DNA of 64,000 bases from the NCBI RefSeq assembly GCF_002934625.1, contig NZ_PTJD01000007.1:205198-269197 (forward strand). The letters are read 5' to 3'. Positions 50,898-58,698 of the stretch are shown here, piece after piece. Position 1 is the stretch's first letter; each line of letters opens with the position of its first letter. This DNA is from Kineococcus xinjiangensis. Lineage in GTDB: Bacteria; Actinomycetota; Actinomycetes; Actinomycetales; Kineococcaceae. The position numbers were made by a program, and so were the translations under genes. Under the pieces are notes generated by a model. It saw only the letters and a list, made by a program, of their open reading frames with translations. It did no database searches and was not told where the DNA came from.

Positions 50898-51977
50898 AGC
50901 ACCCGAGGCGGCCGGCGCCGCACCCACCGCAGCACCGGCCCCCGCCACCGCCGGGCCCTCCCCGGCCGGCCCCGCGACGCCCGCCCCGCCCGCCCCAGCC
51001 TCCACCCCCACGGGGGAGGCGGTGACCGTGGCCTTCGGCGGCGACGTCCACTTCGAGGGGGTCAGCCCCCGAGCCCTCCAGCCCGGCGGCCTCGACGCCG
51101 TGGCGGAGATCCTCTCCGGCGCCGACCTCGCCGTCGTCACCCTCGAGACCGCCGTCACCGAACGCGGCGAGCCGGCGGACGAGGAGTACCTCTTCCGCGC
51201 GCCTCCGCGAGCCCTGAGCGCGCAGCGCGACGCGGGGGTCGACGTCGCCGGGACGGCCAACAACCACAGCCTCGACTACGGCCGCACCGGCATGAGCGAC
51301 TCCTCGACGCCTCCGCCGCCACCGGCCTGCCCGTCATCGGCATCGGCCGCGACGCGCAGGAGGCGTACCGGCCGTGGGGGAGCGCCGTGCGCGGGCAGCG
51401 CATCGCCGTCCTGGCCGCCACCCAGGTCCTCGACTCCTCCCTCGCCGCCGCGTGGACGGCGGAGGAGGACGAGCCGGGCCTGGCCTCGGCCCAGCAGGGA
51501 CGCGCACGCACGCGGCTGCTGCAGGCGGTGCGCGAGGCCCGGGCCTCGGCCGACTCCGTCCTCGTCCTCCTGCACTGGGGGCGGGAGTCCCGCCGGCGCC
51601 CACTGCCCGTCCAGCGGTCCCTCGCCGACGAGCTGATCGCAGCCGGCGTCGATGCGGTCGTCGGCTCCCAGGCCCACGCGCTGCTCGGCGCCGGCTGGAA
51701 GCACTCCGGCGGGCGCTCCGGCTACGTCGACTACGGCCTGGGCAACTTCGTCTCCTACAGCCGCAGGGCGCCGGCCACCAGCACGGGGGTGCTGGAGCTG
51801 ACCCTCGGCGCGGACGGCTCCGTCAGCGCCGCCCGCTGGCACCCGGCGGTGATCCGCTCGGGCGTGCCGGTGCCGCTGACGGGGGAGGACGCATGGGCCG
51901 CCGCGGGCGCGAAGGAGTCCCTGCGCCGCCTCACCGACCTTCACCCCACCCCCGGGGGCGCCGCCACGACCTCCTGA
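50854..51977 (+). pseudogene. Frameshifted CapA-family metallophosphatase-like gene
   Basis: The two halves of a CapA (poly-gamma-glutamate synthesis-type) protein lie in different frames. The first, to about 51300, has VAFGGDVHFEG, VVTLETAVTERGEP and TANNHSLDYG. The second, from about 51300 to 51977, has VLLHWGRE, VDAVVGSQAHALLGAG and GYVDYGLGNFVSY. Reading one extra C at 51300 (GAC CTC CTC GAC) restores one protein, so the break is a single-base deletion or a sequencing error. The N-terminus is Ala/Pro-rich and no signal peptide is seen, so the 5' end may also be damaged. Confidence 0.75.
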
Positions 51978-52061
51978 GGAGGCCCGCCGGACGCCCTGGA
52001 GGGCGCCCCCGGCGGCGCGGCGGCGCCTCACCCTGGGCCGCGCCACGGGGGGCGCTCCTGC

Positions 52062-52067
52062 CAGACT
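52062..52067 (+). promoter_or_regulatory. Leaderless-type -10 box before the 109-residue gene
   Basis: CAGACT, exactly 6 bases before ATG at 52074. It differs from the TANNNT form seen elsewhere in its first base. Confidence 0.3.
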
Positions 52068-52073
52068 GTTCCC

Positions 52074-52403
52074 ATGACAACCTCGGGATGGGTGTCCGTA
52101 CGCTGTCTGTTCCGCCTGCACTTCGGTGAGCAGCAGGTGTTCGAGGAGCGCATCACCCTGTGGCACGAGAACGACATGGACCGCGCCATCGCGCTGGCCG
52201 AGGCTGAGGCGCAGCGCTACGCGGAGTCCCAGGAGGCCGTGGAGTACATGGGCCTGGCGCAGGCGTACCTGCTCGACGACGAGCCCGGCCACGGCGCCGA
52301 GGTGTTCAGCCTCATGCGCACCAGCTCCCTCCACCCGAAGGACTACCTGGACACCTTCTTCGACACCGGCGGCGAACGGGTCGACGACAGCGCAGACGCC
52401 TGA
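52074..52403 (+). CDS. DUF4288-like small protein
   Basis: A 109-residue acidic protein. The segment VRCLFRLHFGEQQVFEERITLWHENDMDRAIALAEAEAQRYAE resembles the DUF4288 family. The rest is helical (EYMGLAQAYLLDD) with an acidic tail. No function is known. It stands alone, with a terminator downstream. Confidence 0.7.
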   Translation: MTTSGWVSVRCLFRLHFGEQQVFEERITLWHENDMDRAIALAEAEAQRYAESQEAVEYMGLAQAYLLDDEPGHGAEVFSLMRTSSLHPKDYLDTFFDTGGERVDDSADA

Positions 52404-52410
52404 ACCTCCG

Positions 52411-52450
52411 ACGCGGCGCGGGCCGGACTGGTCACCGGCCCGCGCCGCGT
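52411..52450 (+). terminator. Hairpin terminator after the DUF4288-like gene
   Basis: Perfect 16-bp arms (52411-52426 with 52435-52450) and an 8-base loop, 7 bases after the stop codon. Confidence 0.75.
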
Positions 52451-52788
52451 CCGCATCCTCCGCTCCCTCCTGCGGCAGCCCCGGCGGCGAACGGGTCGCC
52501 CCGGCTCGCACCCGGGGGCGCAGCGGCCGCCCGGGCCCGTCCACGCCTCCATCCCGCGGGCCCGTGCACCGGTCACACCGGCCTCGCGCGCCCGTGCCGC
52601 GCCGCCCCGAAGTCGGCGGCGAGTGCCCCGTTCGGCGCAGCGGCACCCCAGCGCACGTGTGGGGACGGCACGCGCCGGGCATCCCACGACGAACAGCGCA
52701 CACCGGGTGCGCGACAGGCGACGGAAGGGCTGGACTTGCTGCAGCGGCACGGGGAAGCGGCCGCGGCCACGCCGGCGGGGTACCCGCG
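52451..52788. other. Gap without a recognised gene upstream of the YihY gene
   Basis: I see no convincing protein, RNA or repeat in these 338 bases. Composition is as GC-rich as the genes around it. The promoter of the YihY-PAP2 pair should lie in its right part, but no clear box was found. Confidence 0.4.
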
Positions 52789-53781
52789 GTGAGCTCCGTC
52801 ACGCAGGTCCCCGAACTCGCCCGCACCGGCATCGGGCGGCTCACCCCCCGCGACGCCTGGTGCACCGTCCGCCGCCACGGCGCGTGGCCCCTGCTGCGGG
52901 AGACGTTCACCCGCTTCCGCTACGGCGACGGCTTCTCCCACTCCCGCGCCCTGGGGTTCCAGCTCACCCTCGCCGCCATCCCGCTCGTGATCGCCGCGTT
53001 CGGGCTCATCACCTTCGTGGAGTTCGACGCCCTGCGCGTGGTGCTGCAGCGCACCATCCTCGCCCTCGTCCCGGGCGCCTCCCAGGACCTGGTCGTGCGG
53101 ACCCTGGACACCTTCAGCTCCGAGAAGAAGGTCAACGTCCTCGCCCTCACCCTCGGCCTCGCGGCCGCCGTGACCGCCCTGTTCACCGCCATGGGCCAGG
53201 TGCAGCGCGGAGCGAACCGCATCTACGGCGTGCAGCGCGACGAACCGGCCCTGCGCAAGTACACCCGCGCCGCCGTCCTCGCCGTGCTCGCCGGCCTGCC
53301 CGCCATGGCGGGCTTCGTCCTCCTCGTCACCGGCGCGGCGTTCGCCTCCGCCGTGGAGGACGTCTACGGCCTCGACGACGACATCGTCGAGGCCGTCGCC
53401 TACCCCGCCGGCACGGTGCTGCTGCTGACCGCCCTCACCCTCGTCCTGCGCCACGGCCCCTGCCGCAAGCAGCCCTCGCACTCCCTCCTCGTCCTCGGCG
53501 GAGCGATCGCCATGGCCATGTGGCTGGGCCTGACCGCCCTCCTGGGCGCGTTCCTCGACTTGGCCGCCGGCATCGGCACCGTCTACGGGCCCCTGACGGG
53601 ATTCATGGCGCTGCTGCTGTGGTCCCAGCTGACCTCCCTGGCCGTCTTCGTGGCCTTCGCGCTCTCCGCGGAACTCGAAGCCGCCTTCGTCGGGCAGCTG
53701 GACGCCGCCACCGACGACCCCAGCGACCACGCACACGAGACCGACCGGGGACCCCGGCGACGCGGAGAGGCGGACACGTGA
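52789..53781 (+). CDS. YihY/virulence factor BrkB family membrane protein
   Basis: A 330-residue integral membrane protein with six helices. The opening FTRFRYGDGFSHSRALGFQLTLAAIPLVIAAFGL-type sequence (around 40-75) and YGPLTGFMALLLWSQLTSLAVFVAFALSAELE near the end are the YihY hallmarks. The tail is Asp/His/Arg-rich. Early annotation as ribonuclease BN is wrong for this family, and the function remains unclear. GTG at 52789 follows GGCGGGG. The stop overlaps the start of the tandem PAP2 gene. Confidence 0.9.
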   Translation: MSSVTQVPELARTGIGRLTPRDAWCTVRRHGAWPLLRETFTRFRYGDGFSHSRALGFQLTLAAIPLVIAAFGLITFVEFDALRVVLQRTILALVPGASQDLVVRTLDTFSSEKKVNVLALTLGLAAAVTALFTAMGQVQRGANRIYGVQRDEPALRKYTRAAVLAVLAGLPAMAGFVLLVTGAAFASAVEDVYGLDDDIVEAVAYPAGTVLLLTALTLVLRHGPCRKQPSHSLLVLGGAIAMAMWLGLTALLGAFLDLAAGIGTVYGPLTGFMALLLWSQLTSLAVFVAFALSAELEAAFVGQLDAATDDPSDHAHETDRGPRRRGEADT

Positions 53782-55265
53782 ACGCAGCAGGCACCGGTGG
53801 GGCAGCGCACTCCGCCCGGGACACGCCCGCCGAGCAGCCCCCCACCGCCGCAGCGCTGGGACGCTTCGAGCTGCGCGCGTTCCTCGGCGTGAGCGCCCTC
53901 GTCCTCGGCGCCCTGCCCTTCCTCGCCCTCCTGCTCCTCGTCCGGCAGCAGTGGGAGCCCCTGCAACGCGTCGACGAGGGGATCGCCGCCTGGCTCAACG
54001 GCCTCGTCGCCCCCCACCCCACGGCCGTCACCGTCCTCGAGCGCGTCACCGAACTCGGCGGCAGCGCCGAAGCCGGCTACGTCTTCGCCCTGGCCACCCT
54101 CACCCTCGCCGTGCAGCGCAAGTGGCGCCTCGTCGCCTACACCGCCACCACCGGCATCTGCCTCGCCGTCCTGGTGCCCCTCACCAAGCTCGCCGTCGGC
54201 AGGCAGCGCCCCGACGTCCCGCTCCCGGTGGCCGCCACCCCCAGCGACGCCAGCTTCCCCAGCGGGCACGCCATGACCGCCCTGGTCACCTGGAGCGTCG
54301 TCGCCCTCCTCCTCATGCCCGCCGTGCGGCGCCGCGCCCGCCCCTGGCTGCTCGCCGCAGCCGCCGCCATCGCCCTGATCGTCGGCCTCACCCGTCTCGC
54401 CCTCGGCGTGCACTTCACCTCCGACGTCCTGGCCGGCTGGGCCCTCGGCTCGGGAGTGGTCGCCGTGACCACCGCCACCTTCCAGACCTGGCGCCACCAC
54501 GACGGCGATCCCCACCCCGTCCGCGAGGGCCTGCAGGAGACCGGGAGCAGCCACCACGACCGCCGCGCCACCCTGCCGCCGCTGCAGGCGCTCCTGCGGC
54601 TGGTCCTCGCGGGCATCGCCCTCGTCGGCCTCTTCACCGCCGTGGGCTTCTTCATCCTGCGCCACTCCGGGCCGGGGATCCTGCGCTGGGACGACGACGT
54701 CGTCGACCGCTTCGTCCAGGCGCGCACCCCCCAGCGCACGGAGATCGCCCTCATCGTCAGCGACCTGTCCGGAACGCCCACGATGATCCTGGCGACCCTC
54801 GCGATCGTCGTCCTCGGCCGCGCGCTCTCGGGGCGGTGGCGCGTCTCCTTCTTCGCCGTCGCCACCGTCACCGGGGAGACCCTCGTCTACTTCACCACCT
54901 CCAACCTGGTCGTCCGCGCCCGCCCGGACGTCCTCCAGCTGACCCCTGGTCCCGTCATCGGCTTCAGCTGGCCCTCCGGACACACCGCCGCGGCCGTCGC
55001 CCTCTACGGGACGATCGCCGTCCTCGTCCTCACCCGCACCCGAAGCCGGTGGCGCTGGGCGGTCCTGCTGCTGCCGGTGCTCATCCCGCCGATGGTCGGG
55101 GCCTCCCGCATCTACCTCGCAGCGCACCACCCCAGCGACGTGCTGGCAGGGCTCGTCCTCGGCTGGACGTGGGTGGCCATCAGCACCCACTACGCCCTGC
55201 AGCCGCGCGTCACCGCGCCCGTCCCACTGCCCCACGGCCCCGGCCAGCCCCACGCCTCCGGCTAG
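53778..55265 (+). CDS. Tandem PAP2 phosphatase-like membrane protein (two domains)
   Basis: A 495-residue membrane protein with two PAP2 (phosphatidic-acid-phosphatase type 2) units. Domain 1 (about 30-235) has KLAVGRQRPD, FPSGHAMT and TRLALGVHFTSDVLAGW, a complete active site. Domain 2 (about 270-470) has NLVVRARPD, WPSGHTAA and SRIYLAAHHPSDVLAG, but the lysine of the K-x6-RP motif is Ser. The phosphatase would act on lipid phosphates at the outer membrane face. The GTG start overlaps the YihY stop, so the two proteins are made together. Confidence 0.9.
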   Translation: MNAAGTGGAAHSARDTPAEQPPTAAALGRFELRAFLGVSALVLGALPFLALLLLVRQQWEPLQRVDEGIAAWLNGLVAPHPTAVTVLERVTELGGSAEAGYVFALATLTLAVQRKWRLVAYTATTGICLAVLVPLTKLAVGRQRPDVPLPVAATPSDASFPSGHAMTALVTWSVVALLLMPAVRRRARPWLLAAAAAIALIVGLTRLALGVHFTSDVLAGWALGSGVVAVTTATFQTWRHHDGDPHPVREGLQETGSSHHDRRATLPPLQALLRLVLAGIALVGLFTAVGFFILRHSGPGILRWDDDVVDRFVQARTPQRTEIALIVSDLSGTPTMILATLAIVVLGRALSGRWRVSFFAVATVTGETLVYFTTSNLVVRARPDVLQLTPGPVIGFSWPSGHTAAAVALYGTIAVLVLTRTRSRWRWAVLLLPVLIPPMVGASRIYLAAHHPSDVLAGLVLGWTWVAISTHYALQPRVTAPVPLPHGPGQPHASG

Positions 55266-55331
55266 CCCCCACGGTCCCGGGGGAGGCACCGCCACCCCCG
55301 CCGGGCCTGCCCAGGCCGGCGCCGGAACCCG

Positions 55332-56135
55332 TCAGAACCCCAGGCCCGCGCGCCGCGGGACGACGATCGCACCACCGCCGGGGGACCAGGTGACGTAGCC
55401 GCCCTCGAAGTCGCTGCGCCGGCCCGAGGGCAGGTCGTACTCGTCGCTCACGGGATACCCCAGGACGCCGGCCTCCCAGCCGTGCCGCGCCCACGCGTCA
55501 CGGATGGCACCGCGCACGAGGTGCGCGCCCGTCGCCGGCGACCAGTAGACCGACCCGCCCTCGAAGTGCGTGAACGCCCCGCGCGGCAGGGCAGTCTCGG
55601 AGGTTGTCGGGCACCCCAGCAACCCCGTCTCCCCGCCGGCGGACGCCCACGCGTCCCGGATCGCACCGCGCACCGCGTGGGCGCCGACGCCCGGGCACCA
55701 GAACACCGAACCGCCCTCGAACGCCTGGAAGGCCCCCGGGCGGGTCCGGGTCGGCTGCTCACCGGTGACGGGGAACCCCAGCCACGACGTCTCCCACCCC
55801 ATGCCGGCCCAACGCTCGCGGATGAGACCCCGCACCTCCCACGCACCCGTGCCCGGCGACCAGTAGATCGACCCCCGCTCGAAGTGCGTGAAGCGGCCGT
55901 GCCGCGACGGGGTGGCCAGCTCGCACGTCACCGGCCGCCCCAGCACACCGATCGCACCGTCGAGGCGGTACCAGCGGTCCGCGATGGCCCCCTGCACGCT
56001 GCACCCGGGCGGCACGGGGGACTCGGGCGCGCTCGCGGCGCGGGATCCCGACGCCGCCGCCGGCACCGACACCACCGCGGCCGTCGCGAGGGACACCGCC
56101 GCGGCGCCCCGCCGCCTCCACGTTCGCGTCCGCAT
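55332..56135 (-). CDS. Secreted LGFP-repeat protein
   Basis: A 267-residue exported protein: an Arg-rich signal peptide (about 1-28, ending near AAASGS) and then four repeats of about 52-57 residues. Each repeat has the pattern GAIRDAWA...LGFPVT...FEGGSVYWSPGTGAH. LGFP repeats bind the actinobacterial cell wall and in other proteins anchor enzymes; here they form the whole protein. It converges with the PAP2 gene. It may be a wall-bound structural or adhesive protein. Confidence 0.93.
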   Translation of the reverse strand: MRTRTWRRRGAAAVSLATAAVVSVPAAASGSRAASAPESPVPPGCSVQGAIADRWYRLDGAIGVLGRPVTCELATPSRHGRFTHFERGSIYWSPGTGAWEVRGLIRERWAGMGWETSWLGFPVTGEQPTRTRPGAFQAFEGGSVFWCPGVGAHAVRGAIRDAWASAGGETGLLGCPTTSETALPRGAFTHFEGGSVYWSPATGAHLVRGAIRDAWARHGWEAGVLGYPVSDEYDLPSGRRSDFEGGYVTWSPGGGAIVVPRRAGLGF

Positions 56136-56381
56136 GTCGCATCCTCACGCTCGTCGGCGCGGGCACCTGGCTCGCCGGGGTTCGAGACTAGACCCGGACG
56201 ACGCCGCCGGGCAGGGGCGCGCGACGTCGACCCGCCGCACCCGCCCGCCCGTTACGAGCCTGCCGTCTGGGAGGGGGAGGACCCCGACCGCCGCTCCTGC
56301 GGAGTCCGGCAGGGCGACGGGGTCCGCGGCTTCCCCGAGGAGCACTACGACCTGCTCGCGACGCTGCGCCTGGGCATCCGG

Positions 56382-56789
56382 GTGCGGCAACTGCTGGAGC
56401 TGCCGAGCCCCGACGGCTCCGACTGGCCGCAGCAGCTCCGGCACCTGGTGGCGGAGCGCCTCGTCGTCGTCGAGCCCACCCGGGACCCCCAGGTGCTCGA
56501 CGGGCTGCTGCTGCGCTGCCTCTGCACCGACCCCGGCCCCACCGAGGACGGCAGCACCATCCACCGGGTCCGCTTCCCCGACGGGACGGAGAGCCCGCTC
56601 AGCAGGCACACCCTCGCCCTGATCGAGGAGTGCGACGAGGGCAAGTCCCTCGGCGCCACCGTCACCGAGATGCAGGAGCGGGGAGCTCCGCCGGGGCTCT
56701 TCCCGACGATGCTGAACCAGGACCTCCCCCGGCTCTTCCCCGGCGGCTACGCGTTCTTCGACTGGACGCCGACGGCATCGCGCACGTAG
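56382..56789 (+). CDS. Hypothetical protein, 5' end uncertain
   Basis: A 135-residue reading from GTG 56382. No family is recognised. It has a leucine-rich start (VRQLLELPSPDGSDWPQQLRHL), a beta-rich part (STIHRVRFPDGTESPLS) and an aromatic end (LFPGGYAFFDWTP). Protein-like sequence continues upstream in the same frame (for example FPEEHYDLLATLRLGI), but no ATG, GTG or TTG occurs there. The true start may be lost or an unusual codon used, so this may be a 5'-truncated gene. Confidence 0.5.
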   Translation: MRQLLELPSPDGSDWPQQLRHLVAERLVVVEPTRDPQVLDGLLLRCLCTDPGPTEDGSTIHRVRFPDGTESPLSRHTLALIEECDEGKSLGATVTEMQERGAPPGLFPTMLNQDLPRLFPGGYAFFDWTPTASRT

Positions 56790-56935
56790 ACGTCGAGGTG
56801 CCGGCACTCGAGGTGACCCCCGCCGGTGGAAGCGTGAGCAGTCGATGCTGCCGTCGCGCAGTCCGAGTCCAGGCGCGGGACCGGAGCTGGTCTACGGTCA
56901 GCCGCACCCGGACATCCACGGATCGGAGAGCCGAC

Positions 56936-57745
56936 GTGCAGCGCCTGCAGGTGCACCGCGAGGACGTGACCCTGTCGTACCTGGACACCGGCGGTCCCGG
57001 GCCCGTGGTGGTTCTGCTGCACGGACTGGCCGGCAGCGCCCAGGAGCTGGCGGCCACCGCGGAGGCGCTCCGCGACGGCTACCGCGTCCTCGTGCCGGAC
57101 CAGCGCGGTCACGGGCACAGCACCCGCCGCCCGGTCGACACCTCCCGCCGCGCCCACGTCGACGACGTCGTCGCCCTCATCACCGCCGCGGCCGGTGGCG
57201 GTCCCGTCTCGGTGGTGGGGCAGTCGATGGGGGCCCACACCGCGATGCTGCTCGCCGCACGGCATCCGCACCTGGTGCGACGCCTTGTGCTGCTGGAGGG
57301 CGGCGTCGGCGGTGGAGCGGAGGATCTGTCGGCGCAGCTCGGAGGCTGGTTCGCCGCCTGGCCGGTGCCGTTCCCGTCGCGGCAGGCGGCGGTGGAACAC
57401 CTCGGTGGGACGCCGATCGCCGAGGCGTGGGCACAGGACCTGCAGGAACGCGACGGTGGGTTCTGGCCCCGATTCGACGCCGACGTGATGCAAGCGGCCA
57501 TCGCGGCCGTGGCTGCGGCTCCGTGCTGGACGGAGTGGCAGCGGGTGCAGGCACCGACGCTGCTCGTGCAGGCGCAGCGCAGCATCCTCGACGCCGCGGA
57601 GATCGACCGGATGCTCGAGCTGCGACCTGGCACCGGCCACGTCGTCGTGCCCGACGCCGGTCACGACGTCCACCTGGACCAGCCCCAGGCGTGGACGCAG
57701 CTCCTGCGCGACTCCCTGGACGCCGGCGGTGGGCGAGCCGACTGA
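56936..57745 (+). CDS. Alpha/beta hydrolase
   Basis: A 269-residue alpha/beta-fold hydrolase. The oxyanion segment LLHGLAGSAQE, VLVPDQRGHGHS, the nucleophile elbow VVGQSMGAHTA (Ser) and the final His in PDAGHDVHLDQP are present, with an acidic residue expected near TLLVQAQRS. The substrate (ester, lactone or haloalkane) cannot be told. The GTG start follows GGAGAG at 6 bases. It stands alone. Confidence 0.9.
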   Translation: MQRLQVHREDVTLSYLDTGGPGPVVVLLHGLAGSAQELAATAEALRDGYRVLVPDQRGHGHSTRRPVDTSRRAHVDDVVALITAAAGGGPVSVVGQSMGAHTAMLLAARHPHLVRRLVLLEGGVGGGAEDLSAQLGGWFAAWPVPFPSRQAAVEHLGGTPIAEAWAQDLQERDGGFWPRFDADVMQAAIAAVAAAPCWTEWQRVQAPTLLVQAQRSILDAAEIDRMLELRPGTGHVVVPDAGHDVHLDQPQAWTQLLRDSLDAGGGRAD

Positions 57746-57809
57746 CCGGTCCACGCTCGCCGGGGAGTCCCGCCGCGCTCGTATGCTCAACGCCAGGAGG
57801 TGGTGGCCG

Positions 57810-58091
57810 TTGAGCACCGCGCAGTCGCCGGACCCGACCGAGCCGTACGCCATCGCGCATCGCTACGCCGCCGGCGAGCTGAGCTGGGACGAGGCCCTGC
57901 CCCTGCTGGCCCAGTGGCACTACGAACCGAGCTTCCAGCCGGCCAACGACGCCGACGAACTCGGCATCGAGCCGGACGGTTCCTTCAGCAGCACGGTCGG
58001 TCGCGCACTCGACGACGGCCTGATCACCGCCGCGCAGTACGACCAGGTCCTCGACGCCCGCGACGCGCTGCGCGCGGCAGGGCAGCCCTAG
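57810..58091 (+). CDS. Small acidic protein, possible orphan antitoxin
   Basis: A 93-residue protein of helical character, with AHRYAAGELSWDEALPLLAQW and SSTVGRALDDGLITAAQYDQVLDARDAL. I do not recognise a family. TTG at 57810 is the best start because AGGAGG (57795-57800) lies 9 bases upstream and a -10-like TATGCT (57782-57787) overlaps the only alternative ATG (57783). The decayed zeta-toxin-like sequence follows in the same reading frame beyond the stop, as a toxin partner would. The antitoxin role is inferred only from this neighbourhood. Confidence 0.55.
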   Translation: MSTAQSPDPTEPYAIAHRYAAGELSWDEALPLLAQWHYEPSFQPANDADELGIEPDGSFSSTVGRALDDGLITAAQYDQVLDARDALRAAGQP

Positions 58092-58420
58092 CCAGAGCAG
58101 GCGCCCGGCCTCGACGCCGAGTCCAACGTCCAGGCCGAGATGATCCGCCAGGCCCGCACTCAGCCGGGGTGATGGCGCGTCGTCGACTCCGACCACCACG
58201 AGGACGCCCTGCTGCGCCAGGCCCTGCGCAATGGCACCTACCAGAGTCACTTCGTGCCCCCGCAGGGGCGGCAGCCGGAGGCGGCAGGGGAGCGGCTCTG
58301 GCCGCGGGAGATGGCCAGCACCGCGCACCGGGAAGCCGGCACGCTCGCGAATGAAGCCATCCAGGACGCACTGGCCAAGGGCCAGAACGTCATCATCGGC
58401 GTCAGGGCCGTCGAGGACGG
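58092..58420 (+). pseudogene. Remnant of a zeta-toxin-like kinase gene
   Basis: Directly after the small protein and in its frame, the translation reads QAEMIRQARTQPG, a stop (TGA at about 58170), then WRVVDSDHHEDALLRQALR, WPREMASTAHREAGTLANEA and DALAKGQNVIIG. This order resembles the central part of zeta toxins and related AAA kinases (VIDAD-like strand, ELAS-like helix, G-x-N-V-I-I strand). The P-loop expected upstream is absent and the end runs into unlike sequence. It is a broken fragment; the family call rests on pattern reading alone. Confidence 0.5.
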
Positions 58421-58698
58421 AAGCCCGGCCAGCAGATCCAGGTCGGAGGAAGCCAGGTCCGCGTGCAGCGCGACGTCGCGCCACGGCGAGAACGGGTCCG
58501 CTCGCTCCTGCTGCGCGGCAAGAGCACCGGCGGCCACAGCATCTCCGCAGACGGCGTCACGACCGCTTCGTGCGGCGGGGCGCGATGGGAGGTCGCTGGC
58601 CCTGACAGTCCAGTGGCCTCAGGGCTGGTGAGGAGGGGGCAGCGGGGGCACAGTGGATCAAGCAGCACACGCCGGAGTAGGCGTCGAAAGGTGGAGCC
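58421..58698. other. Gap between the zeta-like remnant and the GGDEF-EAL gene
   Basis: No convincing gene is seen. GGTGGA before the GTG at 58699 is the ribosome site of the next gene. Confidence 0.4.

Noticed and set aside
49454..51025. Long plus-strand frame running through the cation transporter gene
   Set aside because: Out-of-frame shadow rich in Arg and Pro. The frame with membrane helices and the leaderless start is the real one.
55266..55331. Terminator between the PAP2 and LGFP genes
   Set aside because: Only short, interrupted GC stems could be drawn, weaker than the other hairpins in the window.
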